A stretch of DNA of 41,861 nucleotides from Holophagaceae bacterium. Lineage in GTDB: Bacteria; Acidobacteriota; Holophagae; Holophagales; Holophagaceae. Shown piece after piece: positions 34,597 through 41,861 of this stretch. Position 1 is the first letter of the stretch. Each line of letters starts with the position of its first letter. The position numbers and the translations under genes are program-made. Below the pieces are notes generated by a model that was not told where the DNA came from, did no database searches, and saw only the letters and a list, made by a program, of their open reading frames with translations. The stretch covers positions 1 to 41,861 of the forward strand of contig JANYLR010000037.1 in assembly GCA_025363715.1 (NCBI GenBank), read 5' to 3'.

Positions 34597-35828
34597 GCAC
34601 CCTCCTGCAACCCCTCGATGTCACTGCCATCCGCAAGGACTTCCCCCTGCTCTCCCGGGTGCTGAATGGCAAGCCCGTGGTCTACCTCGACAGCGCCGTG
34701 AGCGGCCAGATGCCCCTGCCGGTCATCGACCGGATGACCCAGTACGAGCGGAACGAGCACACCAATGTCCACCGGGGCGTGAGCACCCTCAGCCAGGAGG
34801 CCACGGATTTCTACGAGGCCGCCCGGGAGAAGGTGCGCAGGTTCATCGGGGCCGGCTCCAGCAAGGAGATCATCTGGACCCGCGGTACCACCGAAGCCAT
34901 CAACCTGGTGGCCCAGACCTTCGGCCGCGTGAACGTACAGGCCGGGGACGAGATCCTGCTGTCGGCCATGGAACACCACGCCAACATCGTGCCCTGGCAG
35001 ATGCTGGCCGAGGAAAAGGGCGCCTCCATCAAGGTCATCCCCATGAACGACGCGGGCGAGCTCATCCTCGACGCCCTGGACGAGCTGCTCACCGAGCGCA
35101 CGAAACTGGTGGGGGTCGTGCACGTGAGCAATGTCCTGGGCACCGTGAACCCGGTGAAGGAGGTCATCGCCAAGGCCCACGCCAAGGGCGTGCCCGTGCT
35201 GGTGGACGGCGCCCAGGCGGTGCCCCACCTGCGGGTGGATGTGAAGGACCTGGACGCGGATTTCTATGTCTTCAGCGGCCACAAGCTGTCCGGCCCCACG
35301 GGCATCGGCGTGCTCTACGGCAAGCTCGAATTACTGGAGGCCATGCCTCCCTGGCACGGCGGCGGCAGCATGATCCGCAACGTGACCTGGGCGAAGACCA
35401 CCTACCTGGGCGCCCCGGGCAAGTTCGAGGCGGGCACGCCGCCCATCGCCGCGGCCATCGGCCTGGGCGCGGCCCTCGACTACCTCACGGCCCTGGGCCT
35501 GGATCGCATCGCCGCCTACGAGCACGATCTGCTGGCCTACGCCACCGAGCGCCTGGAGCGCATTCCCGGCCTCCGCATCCTGGGGACGGCGAAGGAAAAG
35601 GCCAGCGTCATCTCCTTCGTGGTGGAGGGCATCCACCCCCACGACATGGGCAGCCTGCTGGATGGCGAGGGCGTCGTGGTCCGCGCAGGCCACCACTGTG
35701 CCCAGCCGGTCATGGAACGTTTCAACGTCCCCGCCACCACCCGGGCCTCCTTCGCCTACTTCAACACACGAGAAGAAGTGGATGTTCTGGTCTCCGCAGT
35801 CTTGAAAGCCATAGAGCTGTTCAAATGA
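34593..35828 (+). CDS. sufS: Cysteine desulfurase SufS
   Basis: A 411-residue PLP-dependent cysteine desulfurase (class II, SufS/CsdA type) that takes sulfur from cysteine as a persulfide. The PLP lysine is K231 in 'FYVFSGHKLSGPTGIGVLYG', and the sulfur-carrying cysteine is C369 in 'VRAGHHCAQPVMERF'. 'HHANIVPWQMLAEEKGA' and 'VHVSNVLGTVNPV' are further marks. Sulfur then passes to SufU or the SufBCD scaffold; no sufE is present, in line with the SufU gene next to it. ATG overlaps the sufD stop by four bases. Confidence 0.96.
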   Translation: MSTLLQPLDVTAIRKDFPLLSRVLNGKPVVYLDSAVSGQMPLPVIDRMTQYERNEHTNVHRGVSTLSQEATDFYEAAREKVRRFIGAGSSKEIIWTRGTTEAINLVAQTFGRVNVQAGDEILLSAMEHHANIVPWQMLAEEKGASIKVIPMNDAGELILDALDELLTERTKLVGVVHVSNVLGTVNPVKEVIAKAHAKGVPVLVDGAQAVPHLRVDVKDLDADFYVFSGHKLSGPTGIGVLYGKLELLEAMPPWHGGGSMIRNVTWAKTTYLGAPGKFEAGTPPIAAAIGLGAALDYLTALGLDRIAAYEHDLLAYATERLERIPGLRILGTAKEKASVISFVVEGIHPHDMGSLLDGEGVVVRAGHHCAQPVMERFNVPATTRASFAYFNTREEVDVLVSAVLKAIELFK

Positions 35829-35837
35829 AAAAAATTA

Positions 35838-35947
35838 ACCACGAAGACGGGAAGACCACGAAGAAAAGAAAAGATCTCTATTCGTGGTCTTCTCGGTATC
35901 GCTTCCTGCGATACGCGAGACGAACCGACATCTCCTGTCTTCGTGGT
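35838..35947. repeat. Palindromic repeat of the CACGAAG family in the sufS-sufU gap
   Basis: This gap holds three inverted repeats. ACCACGAAGAC (35838-35848) pairs perfectly with 35937-35947. GAAGACCACGAA (35851-35862) pairs perfectly with 35881-35892. GTATCGC (35896-35902) and GCGATAC (35908-35914) form a small hairpin with a TTCCT loop. The first encloses the others, so the transcript would fold as a three-way or branched structure. No open frame of note lies in it. Confidence 0.8.
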
Positions 35948-35979
35948 GAAGTCCTTTCTTTCAGTCTTGGACTCAAACA

Positions 35980-36429
35980 ATGAGCGACCCCCGCGAGCTG
36001 TACCAGCAGGTCATCCTGGAGCACAACAAGAAGCCCCGGAACTTCGGGAAGCTGGAGGACTGCACCCACCACGCAGAAGGCCACAACCCCCTCTGTGGCG
36101 ATCAGCTCGAGCTGACTCTGATCGTTGTGGACGGCCTCGTGAAGGACATCAAGTTCCAGGGCAGCGGCTGCGCCATCGATGTCTCCAGCGCCAGCCTCAT
36201 GACCGGCGCGGTGAAGGGGAAACCCGTGGCCGAGGCCGAGGCCATGGCCGAGCAGTTCCGCGGCATGGTGCGCGGAGAACTGGAACCCGGAACCGGAACA
36301 CCCCTGCTGGGCAAGCTCACCCTGTTCAGCGGCGTCAAGGACCTCCCCAGCCGCGTGAAATGCGCCGTCCTCCCCTGGGCCACCCTCCACGCCGCGCTGA
36401 AAGGCGAAGCCGAAGCGAGTACCGAATGA
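35980..36429 (+). CDS. sufU: SufU-type Fe-S/zinc sulfur-transfer protein
   Basis: A 149-residue IscU-fold protein of the SufU branch, which accepts sulfur from SufS. Its three conserved cysteines are C39 in 'NPLCGDQLEL' (followed by D41), C64 in 'QGSGCAIDVSSASLMTG' and C128 in 'SRVKCAVLPWATL'. The spacing, including the extra loop between C64 and C128, fits SufU rather than IscU. In Firmicutes SufU binds zinc and activates SufS by swapping a ligand; the same role is inferred here because no sufE is seen. It is separated from sufS by the repeat element, and ATG 35980 lacks a strong ribosome site. Confidence 0.92.
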   Translation: MSDPRELYQQVILEHNKKPRNFGKLEDCTHHAEGHNPLCGDQLELTLIVVDGLVKDIKFQGSGCAIDVSSASLMTGAVKGKPVAEAEAMAEQFRGMVRGELEPGTGTPLLGKLTLFSGVKDLPSRVKCAVLPWATLHAALKGEAEASTE

Positions 36430-36434
36430 AATTA

Positions 36435-36524
36435 ACCACGAAGACCACAAAGACCACGAAGGAGAGCTTCAACGCATCCCCCTTCGATTTGGGCATTTCT
36501 TCGTGGTCTTCCTGTCTTCGTGGT
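36435..36524. repeat. Palindromic repeat of the CACGAAG family in the sufU-nfu gap
   Basis: The left arm (36435-36461) begins ACCACGAAGAC and ends AAGACCACGAAG; the right arm (36499-36524) is its near-perfect complement, differing by one base insertion and two mismatches. A 37-base segment lies between. The hairpin ends 11 bases before the nfu start, so it may affect translation or mRNA stability. Confidence 0.82.
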
Positions 36525-36535
36525 GAGAATCTCTG

Positions 36536-37093
36536 ATGCCCAAGATCGCTGAAATCGAATACACGCCGAACCCCAACGCGGTGAAGTTCGTGTTGAAGGA
36601 AGCCGTGGCCGTGGGCTTCCCCAAGTCCTTCCCCAACGCGGAAACGGCGGAGCATGACGACCTGGCCAAGGGCCTTTTCGCCGTGGGGAACGTCACCTCG
36701 GTCTTCATGCAGGACAAGTTCCTCACCGTCACCAAGACCGACGACAAGGGCTGGCCGGAAATGCTACCCCTGCTGGCGGCACCCATCCGCGCCGCCGCGG
36801 GGCTGGGCGGCCAGAGCGGTGCCCCGGTGGCGGCCAAGGTGTTCACCAAGGTCGAGGACGAAAACGATCCCCTGCTGCGAGATATCCGCATGGTGCTGGA
36901 AAGCTCCATCCTGCCGGCCCTGGCGGCAGACGGTGGAGGTCTGGAACTGGTGGGCCGCCACGAAAAACAGGTGATGATCCGCTACGTTGGCGCCTGCGGC
37001 AGTTGCCCCGCCAGCCTCACCGGCACCTTAGTGGCCATCGAGGGCATGCTCCAGAAGGAAGTGGATCCGGAGATCGTGGTGATCTCGGTCTAG
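36536..37093 (+). CDS. Nfu-type iron-sulfur cluster carrier protein
   Basis: A 185-residue Nfu-type carrier that delivers Fe-S clusters to target enzymes. The N-terminal Nfu_N domain is 'YTPNPNAVKFVLKEAV' (9-24) to about 90; the C-terminal NifU-like domain (about 105-185) has the cluster-binding C154-x2-C157 in 'YVGACGSCPASLTG' and 'ALAADGGGLELVG'. The two-domain layout is that of eukaryotic NFU1 and of many bacterial Nfu proteins. It is the last gene of the suf operon; its stop codon touches the stop of the convergent NRDE gene with no base between. Confidence 0.9.
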   Translation: MPKIAEIEYTPNPNAVKFVLKEAVAVGFPKSFPNAETAEHDDLAKGLFAVGNVTSVFMQDKFLTVTKTDDKGWPEMLPLLAAPIRAAAGLGGQSGAPVAAKVFTKVEDENDPLLRDIRMVLESSILPALAADGGGLELVGRHEKQVMIRYVGACGSCPASLTGTLVAIEGMLQKEVDPEIVVISV

Positions 37094-37837
37094 TCAGCCC
37101 TTCCGGAACCGGATCTTCGTCCTCGCCTCCGGCCCGGCGAAGGCGAATCTCTGCTCAAGAATGGACACCGCATCACGCCCTAGCCTCAAGATCGTCGAGG
37201 CGCGGGTGCCATAGGTGGGCGTGCGGATGAAGGCCGCTGACAGGGTCCGCTCGAGCTCGATGGGAATGCCGGTACTGGGCAGTTGCCCGTCGGAAGAGGG
37301 CCGTGCATCCTCCAGCAGGGTCAGTAGCGCCGCGTCAGTCCCTGGGGGCGCCGCCAGCCCCGCCTTGAGAACCTCGACCTTGGGCCAGGGTTCGTCGAAA
37401 TCGCCGTTGGAGACCCCGTGGATTCCAGGGGCGAAGGCGCGCACCCGCCCATGGCGGCTTTCGAAGCCCAGCAGATCCTTCCCGTCGAACAGAAGCAGGT
37501 TGAAGGGGTTGTAGCGGTCCGCCTCCTTCTGGAGTTCCCCGAGGAAGGCTTCGGCCGTAGGCGTCCCCTCCAGGAATCGCACAGGGAGCTGCCCCCGGGA
37601 AAACCGGTCCGGCCTCGCCAGGCTGGGATCCCGGTGGTTGGTGATGACCGCACAGCGGCCCGCCAGGGACACCCCCAGCCAGGTGCCCCCGGCCCGCAGA
37701 TCCCGCCCGGCCAGGATGGCGCCCCCCTCCCACCAGGCCAGGGGCGCCGTGGGACGCTCGTAGAACTCGTCCCGGTTCCCCACCACCAGGAGAGGTACCT
37801 CGCCCCCCGGTTCCCATCGGAAGGCGACTACGCACAT
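37094..37837 (-). CDS. NRDE (TANGO2-like) family protein
   Basis: A 247-residue protein of the NRDE/TANGO2 family. It begins 'MCVVAFRW' with the conserved cysteine at position 2, then the name-giving motif 'VGNRDEFYERPTAPLAWW', followed by 'LAGRDLRAGGTWLGVSLAG', 'AVITNHRDP' and 'HGVSNGDFDEPWPKV'. The fold is that of Ntn-hydrolases, in which the exposed Cys2 could act as nucleophile, but a reaction has not been settled; TANGO2 has been linked to lipid and haem handling. The start at ATG 37837 fits the family; the ribosome site is weak. It is divergent from the protein kinase gene. Confidence 0.88.
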   Translation of the reverse strand: MCVVAFRWEPGGEVPLLVVGNRDEFYERPTAPLAWWEGGAILAGRDLRAGGTWLGVSLAGRCAVITNHRDPSLARPDRFSRGQLPVRFLEGTPTAEAFLGELQKEADRYNPFNLLLFDGKDLLGFESRHGRVRAFAPGIHGVSNGDFDEPWPKVEVLKAGLAAPPGTDAALLTLLEDARPSSDGQLPSTGIPIELERTLSAAFIRTPTYGTRASTILRLGRDAVSILEQRFAFAGPEARTKIRFRKG

Positions 37838-37895
37838 GCAGGCTTCAGGCGCATGGCCCCATGGTAGGCCCGTCGGGAGCGGGCTGTCGCGGAAA

Positions 37896-37923
37896 CGGTC
37901 CGGCGGAATCGGTCCGGCGGGAA
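37896..37923. repeat. 14-base tandem repeat in a divergent promoter region
   Basis: CGGTCCGGCGGAAT (37896-37909) is followed directly by CGGTCCGGCGGGAA (37910-37923), with degenerate CGGGA pieces on both sides. It lies between the divergent NRDE and protein kinase genes and could bind a regulator in tandem, or simply be GC-rich slippage. Confidence 0.5.
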
Positions 37924-38029
37924 CGGGACGCTGCCGGGGGCCGCAGGGCAGCTCGTGACCCCGGAACCGTTCCATTCGTAGTAGGTTTCACCCATTCCCC
38001 GCCTGTTCCCCGAAGACCTCGGACCTCCC

Positions 38030-39547
38030 ATGCTGGATGCCGCCAGTTCTGATCGTGCCGTCCGGCTGATCCGCCGCCTCGAGGATCGCTATGCCTTCCT
38101 GGGCATGCTGGGCAAGGGCGGGTCGGGCCTCGTGTTCGAGGTGCAGAACCGGCAGCTGAGGCGCAAGGAGGCCCTCAAGATCCTGGGCCAGATCTACGGC
38201 CGGGACGATGGCCAGCGCTTTGCACACGAGGCCAAGCTGATGGCAGCCCTGGATCATCCCCACATCATCCCCATTTACGCCTTCGGGGAGGATGCCGGCA
38301 ACCTCTGGTACTCCATGAAGCTGGTGGAGGGCCCGACCCTTGCGAGGTACCTCACCGCCGCCCTCCAGCCGGGCCTGGCCGAAACCTGCCAGGTGGCGAT
38401 CCCCGTGCTGGAAGCCCTGGCCCTCAGCCACAGCCGCGGCATCATCCACCGGGACATCAAGCCCGCCAACATCCTCCTGGATCCCGCGGCGGGGCCCCTG
38501 CTCACGGATTTCGGCATCGCCAAGGCGGAAAGCGACCCGATGATGACCGAGACGGGTCTGGTGCTGGGCACGCCCGCCTACGTCTCTCCCGAGCAATGCC
38601 TGGGCCAGGCGGTGGATGGCCGGACGGACCTCTATGCCCTGGCCGTGAGCCTCTACCAGTTTCTCGCGGGCAGGCTGCCTTTCGAGGAAGGCAACAGCCT
38701 GGCCATGGTGATCCAGCGGTTCCGGGAGGATGCTATCCCCCTGGGCACCTTGAGACCGGACCTCCCCGACCCCCTCACGGACATCATCACCAAGAGCATG
38801 CAGCGCAGACCCGAAGACCGGTTCGCCAGTGCCCAGGACATGAAGGAAGCCTTCCTGCACCTAGCGAACCTCGCCGGCGTCGACTGGAAGCAGCCGCTCC
38901 GCCTGCCGCACGGCTTGGGCCCGAAACGGAGTCCCCTGCCCGAGGCCTTCCTGGTCTCCGCCAGCCAGGAGGCGACGGTGGCCCTCCCCGCCCGGAGCGG
39001 CGGTGTGGACGCCAACGCCTCCACCCGGGCGCTCCAGGGCAGGCAGGCTTCTCAATCCGATGCTCCCGGGAAGGCCCCGGGTCGCCGGCTCTGGCTGGCA
39101 GCCCTCCTCCTTCCCATCGCCGCCCTGGGGGCCTGGGTCTTGACCCGTCCCCCGCAGTCCATGCCACCATTCGCCCCGGCCCCGGCGGCGGGCCAGGCCG
39201 AAACGCTGAGGACGCCCGGTCCTGCCCCCAGGCCCCTCCAGAAGGTCCCGGTCAACCGCCAGGAGAAGGAGCCGCCGCCCACTCGCCGGGCGGTCACCCC
39301 ACCTCAGCTACTGGAAACCCCCAAGGTGCTCCTGCCCGAGGGCAGTCCCTGTGGAGGCCAGTCGGTCACCGTGGAATTGCAGGTGGACGAGGCTGGATTG
39401 GTCACCGAGGCGCGCCTACTATCAAAGATCCCTGCCGGATGCGCGGACTCCATCCTTCGGGCCGCCAAGGGCTGCAGATTCAAGCCCGCCCTGGCCTCCG
39501 ATGGAAAACCGGTAGCGACCACCTTGGCCATTGCGCTTGAACCCTGA
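38030..39547 (+). CDS. Membrane Ser/Thr protein kinase with periplasmic TonB-C-like domain
   Basis: A 505-residue receptor-type kinase. The cytoplasmic kinase (about 18-290) is complete: glycine loop 'GMLGKGGSGLVFEV', ATP lysine K50 in 'EALKIL', catalytic loop 'IIHRDIKPANILLD' starting at about 138, D160 of DFG in 'TDFGIAKAE', and 'GTPAYVSPEQ'. A Pro/Ser-rich linker leads to one membrane helix (about 352-372), a Pro-rich periplasmic stalk (375-435) and a terminal domain (440-505, 'VTVELQVDEAGLVTEARLLS', 'AAKGCRFKPAL') like the C-terminal domain of TonB. PASTA repeats, the usual sensor in such kinases, are absent. It is the first gene of a set with an OmpA-family lipoprotein (7 bases downstream) and a histidine kinase. 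Confidence 0.88.
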   Translation: MLDAASSDRAVRLIRRLEDRYAFLGMLGKGGSGLVFEVQNRQLRRKEALKILGQIYGRDDGQRFAHEAKLMAALDHPHIIPIYAFGEDAGNLWYSMKLVEGPTLARYLTAALQPGLAETCQVAIPVLEALALSHSRGIIHRDIKPANILLDPAAGPLLTDFGIAKAESDPMMTETGLVLGTPAYVSPEQCLGQAVDGRTDLYALAVSLYQFLAGRLPFEEGNSLAMVIQRFREDAIPLGTLRPDLPDPLTDIITKSMQRRPEDRFASAQDMKEAFLHLANLAGVDWKQPLRLPHGLGPKRSPLPEAFLVSASQEATVALPARSGGVDANASTRALQGRQASQSDAPGKAPGRRLWLAALLLPIAALGAWVLTRPPQSMPPFAPAPAAGQAETLRTPGPAPRPLQKVPVNRQEKEPPPTRRAVTPPQLLETPKVLLPEGSPCGGQSVTVELQVDEAGLVTEARLLSKIPAGCADSILRAAKGCRFKPALASDGKPVATTLAIALEP

Positions 39548-39554
39548 GGTGCCC

Positions 39555-40214
39555 ATGAAACGTGCTCTCGCCTGCGCTGCACTTGGTTTCCTGGCCTTCG
39601 GCTGCCACCCTCCGGCCGCCTTCGCCGTGCGGGCCGAATCCGAACCCAGCCCGGCCCTCCTGAGCTTTCACGGGAAGAAGTTGGGCCAGACACCTACGGT
39701 CGTGACGCTGAACGGACCCGAAGAGGTGCCCCTGGTCCGGGCGGACTTGAATGGGCAGGCACCGGTGGAGCAGCGGATGCGCTTCCTGCCGGACGGCAAG
39801 GTGGAGCTGCGCTTCCTGTTCGGCGAGGGGCGCTCCGTCATGGCCAAGGCCCTGGGGCTCAACCGAGTGCTGGTCTTTGAATACGCTGCGGGCCTGACCT
39901 TCGAGGTCGATCAGGCCGACCTCAGGCCCTCGACCCTCCCCCTCCTGGATCGGCAGGCCACCATGCTGCTGGGAGCCTTCAAGGGCCTCCCGATCCACGT
40001 CTGCGGACACACCGACAGCACCGGCTCCCAGGAACACAACCTCGATCTCTCCGTGCGGCGGGCCCGGGCGGTCATGGAGTACCTCGCCAGCCGGGGAATC
40101 CAGAAGGACCAGCTGCGACCCCAGGGCTTTGCCAGCGCCTACCCACTGGCCCCCAATGCCACTGAGGAGGGGCGTTCCCTCAATCGCCGCACCGAAGTGG
40201 TGCTCGGACAATAG
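39555..40214 (+). CDS. OmpA-family peptidoglycan-associated lipoprotein
   Basis: A 219-residue predicted lipoprotein: signal sequence with lipobox 'FLAFGC' (cysteine about 17), a beta region resembling a PEGA domain ('LLSFHGKKLGQTPTVVTLNG', about 36-55), and an OmpA C-terminal domain (about 115-219). The latter shows 'ADLRPSTLPLLDRQATMLL', 'IHVCGHTDSTGSQEHNLDLS' and 'RRARAVMEYLASRGI'; the aspartate in 'GHTDSTG' and the arginine in 'SLNRRTEVVL' are the residues that hold diaminopimelate. It should link the outer membrane to peptidoglycan. ATG at 39555 has GAGGTG upstream. It lies 7 bases after the Ser/Thr kinase gene and is surely cotranscribed. Confidence 0.88.
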   Translation: MKRALACAALGFLAFGCHPPAAFAVRAESEPSPALLSFHGKKLGQTPTVVTLNGPEEVPLVRADLNGQAPVEQRMRFLPDGKVELRFLFGEGRSVMAKALGLNRVLVFEYAAGLTFEVDQADLRPSTLPLLDRQATMLLGAFKGLPIHVCGHTDSTGSQEHNLDLSVRRARAVMEYLASRGIQKDQLRPQGFASAYPLAPNATEEGRSLNRRTEVVLGQ

Positions 40215-40254
40215 GACCACGCCACCCCCGCAGGGCCATGGAACCGGAGTTGCC

Positions 40255-41217
40255 TTGGACCACCCCCCGAAGCCTCACCAGCTGCCCAAGGTACGAGCCG
40301 CGACGGCCATGGCCATTCTTTGCATCGGCTTGCTGGTCCTGGCGATCCAGCTCGCGGTGGGGCCCTCCCTCCTGGGCTTGGCGGGTCTGGCGGTCGCCCT
40401 GCTCGGGGTGACCCTGCTCTGGTTCCAGGGCAGGGTCCTCCTGGGGTTGGCCCGGGGAAGACAGGACCTCCTGCAGGAACTCAACCGGAGCCTCGACGAC
40501 CAGGTCAGCATGCGCACCCAGCGGCTCATGAAGACCATCGAGGACCTGGAATCCTTCAACCGGATGGTGACCCACGACCTGAACTCCCCACTCAGTGGCC
40601 TCCTGCTGGGTCTGGAGAGGCTCAAGACCCAGCTCGCGGAGGACACTGACGAGGCGACGAAGGCCCTGCTCAAGGGCATCGACGGGTCTGCCGCCCGCAT
40701 GCAGGAACTGATCCATGATCTGCGCCAGCTGGCCCTCACCTCGGGCCGCATCACCGTGATCCAGGCGGTGGACCTGTCGGAACATGCCTCCCTGGTGCTC
40801 CGCACCCTCCGGGAGCGCCACCCCCAGCGCCAGGTGGCATGGGAGATCGAGCCGGGGCTGATCGTGCATGGGGATCCGAGCCTCATCCGCATCGCCATGG
40901 AGAATCTCCTGGGGAACGCCTGGAAGTTCACCACTGACCGGGAAACCGCCGAGATCCGCATCCGCCGCGGCACCGGGGAGGAGATGGTCATCGAGATCTC
41001 CGACAATGGGTGTGGCTTCGACCCCGAGAAGGCCGGCCGCCTCTTCCAGCCCTTCTTCCGGGCCCACGATGACGCCAAGTACCCAGGGAGCGGGCTGGGG
41101 CTCTCCATCGTCAAGCGGGTCATGTCGCGGCATGGCGGCCATGTCTCCGCCTCCAGCGCCCTGGGCAAGGGCGCCACCTTCCGCCTGAGCTTTCCCATGG
41201 GCTTCGATCTCCACTAG
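40255..41217 (+). CDS. Membrane sensor histidine kinase
   Basis: A histidine kinase of about 320 residues with two N-terminal membrane helices (about 20-57) and almost no periplasmic loop, then a coiled coil, HisKA with phospho-histidine H107 in 'NRMVTHDLNSPLSGLLLG', and HATPase_c with 'ENLLGNAWKFT', 'ISDNGCGFDPEKAG' and 'GSGLGLSIVKRVMS'. With so short an exterior it probably senses the membrane or a partner protein. No response regulator is adjacent. The start is uncertain: TTG at 40255 has a good CGGAG site and includes both helices, while ATG at 40309 would trim the N-terminus but lacks a ribosome site. It follows the OmpA lipoprotein gene by 40 bases. Confidence 0.82.
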   Translation: MDHPPKPHQLPKVRAATAMAILCIGLLVLAIQLAVGPSLLGLAGLAVALLGVTLLWFQGRVLLGLARGRQDLLQELNRSLDDQVSMRTQRLMKTIEDLESFNRMVTHDLNSPLSGLLLGLERLKTQLAEDTDEATKALLKGIDGSAARMQELIHDLRQLALTSGRITVIQAVDLSEHASLVLRTLRERHPQRQVAWEIEPGLIVHGDPSLIRIAMENLLGNAWKFTTDRETAEIRIRRGTGEEMVIEISDNGCGFDPEKAGRLFQPFFRAHDDAKYPGSGLGLSIVKRVMSRHGGHVSASSALGKGATFRLSFPMGFDLH

Positions 41218-41366
41218 GAGCCGTCGGGACCTGGCGGGCAGCCGCTCCAGGGCCCCAGGCGGAAAGGGGGGCTGGCCACGAACGGCCGCGCAAGCAATTT
41301 CCCTGGCTCCCCGTGGCATTCCTGGATAATCTATGCGTTCTGCCGGACGACCCGTGCCGGGATTCC

Positions 41367-41391
41367 AGCCCACCACCAGAGCGTGGGGGCT
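41367..41391 (+). promoter_or_regulatory. Hairpin in the rpsA leader
   Basis: AGCCC (41367-41371), a bulged A, and CCAC (41373-41376) pair with GTGG (41383-41386) and GGGCT (41387-41391) around the loop CAGAGC. This nine-pair stem ends just before the AGAGGTGG ribosome site (41398-41405) of rpsA. Ribosomal protein S1 represses its own mRNA in enterobacteria through leader structures; a like role here is inference. The rest of the 194-base gap (41218-41411) shows no gene; a GATAAT at 41325-41330 might be a -10 element. Confidence 0.45.
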
Positions 41392-41411
41392 AACCAAAGA
41401 GGTGGACTTAC

Positions 41412-41861
41412 ATGTCCAAGTTAGAATCAATCATCAAGGGCCTAGGCTCCAAGCAGATGGGCCGGATCACCGTGCTCGACTCGGGGTACATCGAGGACGG
41501 CACTGACGAAGGCCAGGAGTTCATGGCCGCGTTGCAGGGTGAAACCCGGGGCCTCCGCGAGGAAGAGGTCGTGCGGGGCGTCGTCGTGGAGATCCGCGGC
41601 AAGGACGTCATCATCGACATCGGCTACAAGGGCTCGGGAACCGTCAATCTTGACGAGTTCAACAACCCCGACGGCACCCAGGGCGTCCAGGTGGGCGAAG
41701 TCGTGGAAGTCCTGCTGGAAATGCTCGAGGACGCCAACGGCAACGTGCGCCTCAGCCGCGAGCGCGCCGAGAAGATGAAGATCTGGGACGAGGTCGAGAA
41801 GGCCTTCCGTTCCAACATGACCGTGCACGGCACCGTGCTCGAGAAGGTCAAGGGCGGCCTG
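41412..41861 (+). CDS. rpsA: 30S ribosomal protein S1 (N-terminal 150 residues; runs off the window)
   Basis: The frame is open from ATG 41412 to the window end. After an opening 'MSKLESIIKGLG' and an acidic segment it enters the first S1 RNA-binding domain, about 50-120: 'VVRGVVVEIRGKDVIIDIGY' (53-72), then 'KGSGTVNLDEF', 'VQVGEVVEVLLEMLEDANGN' and 'VRLSRERAEKMKIWDEVEKA'. The second domain starts with 'TVHGTVLEKVKGGL' at the edge. The repeat order and the 'LSRERAE..KIW..VEKAF' linker are those of ribosomal S1, which brings mRNA to the 30S subunit. A strong AGAGGTGG precedes the ATG. Confidence 0.93.
   Translation, partial: MSKLESIIKGLGSKQMGRITVLDSGYIEDGTDEGQEFMAALQGETRGLREEEVVRGVVVEIRGKDVIIDIGYKGSGTVNLDEFNNPDGTQGVQVGEVVEVLLEMLEDANGNVRLSRERAEKMKIWDEVEKAFRSNMTVHGTVLEKVKGGL

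Overview
The window is 41.9 kb of GC-rich, densely coded bacterial chromosome with short AT-rich promoter islands. Outer-membrane and periplasmic proteins (an OmpA-family lipoprotein, several other lipoproteins, an HtrA-type protease, a TonB-like C-terminal domain) point to a diderm. An MqnD-like enzyme of the futalosine menaquinone route, a SufBCDS-SufU-Nfu iron-sulfur operon, CHRD and FG-GAP secreted proteins and sensors ending in a PIC-x2-C-K-K cysteine module together suggest an acidobacterial, Holophaga/Geothrix-like host. That placement is inference from gene content and not a database result. I saw no rRNA, tRNA, CRISPR array or intact mobile element.

Layout. 1-303: tail of an unknown gene, a terminator, and a TPR-protein remnant. 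304-5477: an orphan periplasmic sensor, a secreted Cache protein, a MOSC protein, a triple-CHRD lipoprotein and ornithine aminotransferase. 5684-10271: a tight operon of a soluble HMG-CoA reductase, a UbiB/ABC1 kinase and a WS/DGAT acyltransferase. Converging on it, 14426-10288 (minus) holds a Get3/ArsA-like ATPase pair, PhaR, a phasin and a patatin lipase. 14612-16782: a Yip1-like membrane protein and a PlsB-like acyltransferase. 16813-17220: a large nested inverted repeat. 17267-22347: AtuA-like protein, FG-GAP lipoprotein, divergent Hsp20 and HtrA protease, and a lipoprotein. 22485-30945: MqnD, a PstS-like binding protein with a hybrid histidine kinase, an ACT-domain protein, an SDR protein and two TPR proteins. 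31015-37093: sufB-C-D-S-U-nfu. 37094-41217: NRDE protein, then a Ser/Thr kinase, OmpA lipoprotein and histidine kinase. From 41412: start of rpsA.

How the genes may work together. The stretch 5684-16782 is a lipid and storage-inclusion neighbourhood: acyl-CoA and mevalonate chemistry, neutral lipid synthesis, granule coat and regulator, a lipase, phospholipid acylation. No PHA synthase lies in it. The suf operon has an IscR/Rrf2-type dyad over its promoter. Each of its three non-overlapping gene gaps holds a palindromic repeat, and the same two repeat families build the 410-bp structure at 16813-17220. The most interesting leads are the HMGR-UbiB-WS/DGAT operon with a perfect palindrome filling its promoter spacer, the twin palindromes before phaR next to the ATPase pair, and the nested repeat architecture. 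Start codons were chosen from ribosome-binding sites and family start positions and often differ from the longest open frame.
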